A stretch of 26,656 nt of DNA, taken from NCBI GenBank assembly GCA_030024065.1, contig JASEIE010000001.1, forward strand, positions 24,220-50,875, read 5' to 3'. The position numbers and the translations under genes are program-made. Of this stretch, positions 23,876 to 26,656 are shown piece by piece. This DNA is from Thermodesulfobacteriota bacterium (GTDB taxonomy: Bacteria; Desulfobacterota; BSN033; UBA1163). The first letter of the stretch is position 1; every line of letters begins with the position of its first letter. The notes under the pieces are model-generated. The model had not been told where the DNA came from, ran no database searches, and worked only from the letters and a program-made list of their open reading frames with translations.

Positions 23876-24349
23876 ATGTTAAGAAATATGTTAAGAAAAC
23901 AGAAAGGTTTTACATTGATCGAGTTGTTGATCGTTATTGCCATCATTGGAATCCTGGCAGCCATTGCTATCCCGATGTACCGTACCCAGACCATCAAAGC
24001 AAGACTGACAGAAGTGACCAATGGTATGAGCAATGTGGCAAGCGCAGCGGCCGCTTTTTATCAAGAAGCTGTAGGTGCAGGCACAGGAAATTGGCCAAAT
24101 TGCGAAGATATACCTGCCATTCAGACAACTTTGGGAGTTTCATTACTTGCATTAACAAGAATTCAATTAATGAATGTCCTAGGTGGCTCTGGCACTGGCG
24201 CTGGAACTATTACAGCTACAGTTCAACTTGTTGATGGAGTTGTTGATGGCTCAACGATTATGCTCATTCCATCTGTAAATGCGACTGATTCATCAATAAC
24301 ATGGAATTGGAGCGGCTCCATCAGGGCTGCTTACCTGCCAAGAAGGTAA
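23876..24349 (+). CDS. Type IV pilin-like protein 1
   Basis: The 157-residue prepilin has a short basic leader (MLRNMLRKQKG) cleaved before Phe in KG|FTLIELLIVIAIIGILAAIAIP, the hydrophobic N-terminal helix that forms the pilus core. Glu5 of the mature protein, needed for assembly, is present. The globular part contains NWPNCEDIPAIQTTLG and ends TWNWSGSIRAAYLPRR. It has only one cysteine, so the usual C-terminal disulfide loop is absent. AAGGAGG nine bases ahead gives a strong start. Downstream is its paralogue. It is the likeliest major pilin of the three given the promoter and ribosome-binding site. Confidence 0.88.
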   Translation: MLRNMLRKQKGFTLIELLIVIAIIGILAAIAIPMYRTQTIKARLTEVTNGMSNVASAAAAFYQEAVGAGTGNWPNCEDIPAIQTTLGVSLLALTRIQLMNVLGGSGTGAGTITATVQLVDGVVDGSTIMLIPSVNATDSSITWNWSGSIRAAYLPRR

Positions 24350-24375
24350 TTGAATTTAAGGTCTGAAGTTAAAAC

Positions 24376-24427
24376 AAATTAGTTGGCGCTCGAAGCCAAA
24401 GGAAAATTTTCGAGCGCCAACTAATTT
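24376..24427 (+). terminator. Perfect 19-bp hairpin between pilin paralogues
   Basis: Arms 24376-24394 and 24409-24427 are exact complements (core AGTTGGCGCTCGAA) around a 14-base loop. The right arm is followed by ATTA rather than a run of T, so it is not a textbook intrinsic terminator. It could reduce readthrough from the first to the second pilin gene or protect the 3' end of the first pilin mRNA. Confidence 0.7.
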
Positions 24428-24473
24428 ATTAAGTCAGAAAAGACTTTTACCCTTTAACAGCAACGGTTTTTAT

Positions 24474-24905
24474 GTGAAGAAGTCGAAATCGGGTTTCACC
24501 CTTATTGAACTTCTAATCGTGATTGCAATCGTTGGCATTTTGGCAGCGGTTGCTATTCCTTTTTTTGAAGGCTATAAAATTAGGGCAAAATTGACAGAAG
24601 TTGAGAATGCAATGGCAAATGTGAAAAGCGCTGCTTCAGCTTTTCGCCAAGAAAATGAATTGTGGCCGAATTGCCCAACAATTAATGAGGTCAGAAATAG
24701 TTTAGGGATTGGATTAGGGAGTGTTACAAGAATTTCTGCAATATCTGTAGTAAATGGAATCATCTCAGCCACCATACAAGATATTCACCCCATGGTTGAT
24801 GGAGAGATATTAACGCTAACACCAACGTTAAATGGTGATGGTTCATCCAGTTGGACTTGGGGATGGTCTGCGGGTTTTCCTGTTCATTTGAGACCCAGGA
24901 GTTAA
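24474..24905 (+). CDS. Type IV pilin-like protein 2 (paralogue of pilin 1)
   Basis: The 143-residue prepilin begins with GTG and the short leader MKKSKSG, cleaved before FTLIELLIVIAIVGILAAVAIP. Its globular part aligns with pilin 1: RAKLTEVENAMANVKSAASAF corresponds to KARLTEVTNGMSNVASAAAAF, WPNCPTINEVRNSLG to WPNCEDIPAIQTTLG, and WTWGWSAGFPVHLRPRS to the pilin 1 end. The two clearly arose by duplication and have diverged mainly in the middle. No strong Shine-Dalgarno precedes the GTG, and a stable hairpin lies just upstream, so expression is probably lower than that of pilin 1. Confidence 0.85.
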   Translation: MKKSKSGFTLIELLIVIAIVGILAAVAIPFFEGYKIRAKLTEVENAMANVKSAASAFRQENELWPNCPTINEVRNSLGIGLGSVTRISAISVVNGIISATIQDIHPMVDGEILTLTPTLNGDGSSSWTWGWSAGFPVHLRPRS

Positions 24906-24993
24906 CGGAGTACAATTAAGTGGAGAAAGTTTTTAAGTTGAGGAAATGATTAACGAATTTATAATTATTTTTAAGATCTAAAGAGGGATTACA

Positions 24994-25392
24994 ATGAAAT
25001 CTAATAAAGGACTCACCCTTATTGAATTATTAATAGTGGTAATAATTGTGGGGATTTTGGCGGCCATAGCCATACCCAGCTACACCGGGTATATGCAGAG
25101 AGCGCGCCGGGCCGATGCAAAGGTGGCCCTGGAACAATTCAGGGCCGCCCAGGAGATGCGAAGGGCTGAAAGGGGAAGCTATTCTACCAGCTTAGTGGAG
25201 CTTCGAAATACATGGGGAGTCCCGGCAGTGGCCGGAGATTATAACATCGATTTTGATGATCTTGCAGCTGTCTTAACAGCAAATACTTATACCGCAGAAG
25301 CAACACCTGTGACCGCAAGGCAGCTCGGCGATGGGAGTTTATTTATTGATAATCGGGGAACTAAAACCCCTGCTGATAAATGGGCCAAATGA
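24994..25392 (+). CDS. Type IV pilin-like protein 3 (PilE-like minor pilin)
   Basis: The 132-residue prepilin has leader MKSNKG cleaved before LTLIELLIVVIIVGILAAIAIP, with Leu instead of Phe at mature position 1. The following SYTGYMQRARRADAKVALEQFRAAQEMRRAERGSYS segment resembles PilE/ComP-type minor pilins and is unlike pilins 1 and 2. The mature protein has no cysteine pair. AAAGAGGG precedes the ATG. It is higher in GC than pilin 2, notably around 25080-25240, suggesting a separate origin. It may be cotranscribed with the two upstream pilins. Confidence 0.82.
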   Translation: MKSNKGLTLIELLIVVIIVGILAAIAIPSYTGYMQRARRADAKVALEQFRAAQEMRRAERGSYSTSLVELRNTWGVPAVAGDYNIDFDDLAAVLTANTYTAEATPVTARQLGDGSLFIDNRGTKTPADKWAK

Positions 25393-25403
25393 GAACTTGA
25401 TGC

Positions 25404-25466
25404 TGGAATATTGGAATAATGGAATGGTGGAATAATAAAAATGGAATATTGGAATGGTGGAATAAT
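25404..25466. repeat. GGAAT-rich minisatellite
   Basis: Two imperfect direct copies of a ~25-base unit (TGGAATATTGGAAT...GGTGGAATAAT) follow the third pilin gene. Each unit is itself made of TGGAATA/TGGAATG words. No coding potential is apparent. Confidence 0.65.
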
Positions 25467-25527
25467 GTAATGATAGAAAAGGAGTAGGCATCGTAACCCT
25501 GACCTTCTAACCATCCACTCTGTTTTT

Positions 25528-25560
25528 AAAAGCAAGATAATGATTTATCTTGCTTTTTTT
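25528..25560 (+). terminator. Rho-independent terminator after the pilin genes
   Basis: A perfect 13-bp stem, AAAAGCAAGATAA (25528-25540) and TTATCTTGCTTTT (25545-25557), with loop TGAT, runs into a T-tract at 25554-25560. The A-tract on the 5' side also makes it plausible in reverse. It separates the pilin cluster from the toxin-antitoxin genes. Confidence 0.85.
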
Positions 25561-25615
25561 GTTTAATCATTATAATAAGGAAGCCAGGAAGACAGGAAGT
25601 GGTGGAGACTTTAAA

Positions 25616-25909
25616 ATGAAAACCATTGCAGACATAAGAACACTTCTTGCAGAGCATAAGATCGAGCTCATAGAAAAATACGGAGTAAAGGAAATAGGTG
25701 TCTTTGGATCATATTTAAGGGAAGAGCAGAAAGAAACAAGTGACGTTGATATTTTGGTTGAATTTAAAAGACCTGTTGGAATGCTAAGGTTCATTAACCT
25801 AAAAAATTATCTATCAGATCTCTTGGGGATCAATGTGGATCTTGTGATGAAAAGGGCACTTAAGCCAAGAATAGGCCGGAGAATCCTCAACGAAGTAATT
25901 TATGTATAG
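25616..25909 (+). CDS. MNT-domain nucleotidyltransferase antitoxin (MntA-type)
   Basis: I start this gene at the ATG at 25616, 9 bases after GGTGGAG; a longer frame would begin inside the terminator. The 97-residue protein has Gly31-Ser32 and Asp43-Val-Asp45 (GVFGSYL...SDVDILVEF), the intact GS-x10-DxD signature, and the usual LGINVDLV third strand near the end. It overlaps the following HEPN gene by eight bases, so the pair is coupled. The expected role is to AMPylate and silence the HEPN partner. Confidence 0.85.
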   Translation: MKTIADIRTLLAEHKIELIEKYGVKEIGVFGSYLREEQKETSDVDILVEFKRPVGMLRFINLKNYLSDLLGINVDLVMKRALKPRIGRRILNEVIYV

Positions 25910-26270
25910 CAAACGGGAAGTGATAGATTTTCTTGAAGATACCTTGAATGCAATGGAGAAGGCCGAACTTTTTATTATCGATATGACATATGAAGAATTC
26001 CTTAAAGATGAGAAAACTATTTTTGCTGTCATAAGAGCGATTGAGATAATTGGAGAAGCTCTAAAACATGTTCCTGCGGAGTTTCGTCAGAGATTCAGTG
26101 ATATTCCGTGGCGTGACATTACGGGCATGAGAGATATTCTTATTCATGAATACTTTGGGGTTGATCTTGAAACGGTATGGGAGACAGTAAAAACAGATAT
26201 ACCCTCAATAAAGCCACTGATTGTTAAACTTCTGAACAATATAAAAACGAAGCATGGGGAGCATTCTTAG
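25902..26270 (+). CDS. HEPN-domain ribonuclease toxin (HepT/DUF86-type)
   Basis: The 122-residue helical protein carries RDILIHEY at 77-84, an intact Rx4HxY motif (Arg77, His82, Tyr84), preceded by the DUF86 signature IPWRDITGM. It also has the [15 protein letters not shown] helix typical of the family. It overlaps the MNT gene upstream and is followed after one base by a decayed MNT gene. It is closer in sequence style to canonical DUF86 than the HEPN protein at 9110. As a toxin it would cleave RNA unless modified by its partner. Confidence 0.86.
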   Translation: MYSKREVIDFLEDTLNAMEKAELFIIDMTYEEFLKDEKTIFAVIRAIEIIGEALKHVPAEFRQRFSDIPWRDITGMRDILIHEYFGVDLETVWETVKTDIPSIKPLIVKLLNNIKTKHGEHS

Positions 26271-26271
26271 A

Positions 26272-26523
26272 ATGGAGTCCATCCAGGAAATCAAAGAGAA
26301 AATCACACCAATACTTCAACAGTACGGAATCACAAAGGCTGCGATCTTCCGGTCTTTGGCAAAAGGAGAAGCTACAACCAGTAGCGATGTTGACATTTTG
26401 GTCGAGACGTGTAAAGGATCAAAACACGATAGACCCCGGAGGCCTTCTACCCCCAGTTCCAGACACCCCAGTCCCAGATCCTTGACAACCGTTGTTTGTA
26501 GTCATATAATCAGTCATAAGTAA
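26272..26523 (+). pseudogene. Truncated, probably inactive MNT nucleotidyltransferase gene
   Basis: The first 45 residues (MESIQEIKEKITPILQQYGI to SSDVDILVE) are clearly MNT-like. However, the catalytic Gly-Ser is Arg27-Ser28 (IFRSLAKGEA instead of FGSLAKGEA), a change explained by one base, GGG to CGG. After Asp39-Val-Asp41 the homology stops at about 26405. The frame then runs through a low-complexity Pro/Ser/Arg tail (SKHDRPRRPSTPSSRHP) into the next promoter. Neither alternative frame restores the missing C-terminal half. It is most likely a remnant of a further MNT/HEPN unit. Confidence 0.75.
26482..26510 (+). promoter_or_regulatory. Consensus sigma-70 promoter of the Phd-type gene
   Basis: TTGACA (26482-26487) and TATAAT (26505-26510) are both perfect and separated by exactly 17 bases. 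This is the best promoter match in the window. It lies within the tail of the decayed MNT frame and 33 bases before the antitoxin ATG. Confidence 0.85.
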
Positions 26524-26529
26524 TGACTA
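26499..26529. promoter_or_regulatory. Operator-like palindrome overlapping the -10
   Basis: AGTCAT (26512-26517) and ATGACT (26523-26528) form an inverted repeat around five bases. A further TAGTCAT at 26499-26505 overlaps the -10 box and matches the complement of ATGACTA (26523-26529). Phd/YefM antitoxins are known to bind short palindromes at their own promoters, so this is the likely autoregulatory site. Confidence 0.65.
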
Positions 26530-26542
26530 TATTGGAGGGTAT

Positions 26543-26656
26543 ATGAAAAGTACAAGTGTTAGCGTGGCTGAAGGGAAAAAGGGGTTCAGTCGGTTGATAA
26601 AGGATGCCCTTGAGAAGAAAGAGGAAATCGTTGTGACAAAGAGGGGAAAACCTGTA
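26543..26656 (+). CDS. Phd/YefM-type antitoxin (partial, runs off the window)
   Basis: Only the first 38 residues are visible. The sequence SVSVAEGKKGFSRLIKDALEKKEEIVVTKRGKPV matches the N-terminal DNA-binding domain of the Phd/YefM family, with the characteristic VTKRGKPV strand. GGAGGGT stands just before the ATG. The family normally pairs with a downstream toxin (Doc, YoeB or a PIN-domain RNase), which would lie beyond the window edge. Confidence 0.85.
   Translation, partial: MKSTSVSVAEGKKGFSRLIKDALEKKEEIVVTKRGKPV

Noticed and set aside
25550..25615. N-terminal extension of the MNT gene starting at 25550
   Set aside because: It begins inside the T-tract of a strong terminator and has no ribosome-binding site; the ATG at 25616 has GGTGGAG at good spacing and gives the normal MNT length.

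Overview
The window looks like a bacterial chromosome segment from a Gram-negative, type IV pilus-bearing organism of moderate GC content. It most resembles Desulfobacterota/Nitrospirota-type environmental genomes. That placement is an inference from gene style, a sigma-54-like pilin promoter and abundant intergenic repeats; no marker gene fixes the taxon.

Layout. 1-351 is repeat-bearing intergenic DNA. 352-5486 holds housekeeping genes: signal peptidase I (lepB), convergent ribF, tRNA-Leu(CAG), a SAM methyltransferase and a class A penicillin-binding protein. 5587-8614 carries a DPM1/ArnC/GtrB-like polyprenyl-phosphate glycosyltransferase and a glutamine-dependent asparagine synthetase-type amidotransferase. 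8681-9562 is a complete MNT/HEPN (MntA/HepT-type) toxin-antitoxin pair. 9563-10043 is a gene-free gap with a MITE-like element and a dispersed repeat.

10044-21168 is the striking part: a probable nine-gene minus-strand operon, read from 21168 down to 10044. Two overlapping SAM methyltransferases come first, then SIX tandem paralogous membrane glycosyltransferases of about 515 residues (PMT/ArnT-like, GT39/GT83 fold). I label them PMT1 (18176-19723) to PMT6 (10044-11591) in transcription order; the labels are mine. Their membrane cores and last ~35 residues are nearly constant, while a ~90-residue C-terminal, probably periplasmic, segment is variable. It falls into two motif classes: a vicinal Cys-Cys class (PMT3-6) and a His-Trp class (PMT1-2). 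Long stretches of identical DNA between copies indicate gene conversion. A reasonable model is that a GT2 enzyme such as the one at 5587 loads a sugar onto a polyprenyl phosphate on the cytoplasmic side, and the PMT paralogues use lipid-linked sugars outside the membrane to decorate a surface glycan or protein. The methyltransferases and amidotransferase could supply further modifications. Donor and acceptor cannot be read from the sequence.

21295-22089 is a divergent SAM methyltransferase. 22090-22781 is a gene-free, hairpin-rich repeat region. 22782-23492 encodes a fused MNT-HEPN protein with a possible internal start for the HEPN half. 23876-25392 encodes three type IV pilin-like proteins behind a sigma-54-type promoter; two are diverged paralogues separated by a perfect 19-bp hairpin. 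25616-26656 is a toxin-antitoxin tail: another MNT/HEPN pair, a decayed MNT gene with its catalytic Gly-Ser changed to Arg-Ser, and the start of a Phd/YefM-type antitoxin gene behind a consensus promoter and palindromic operator-like site; this last gene runs off the window.
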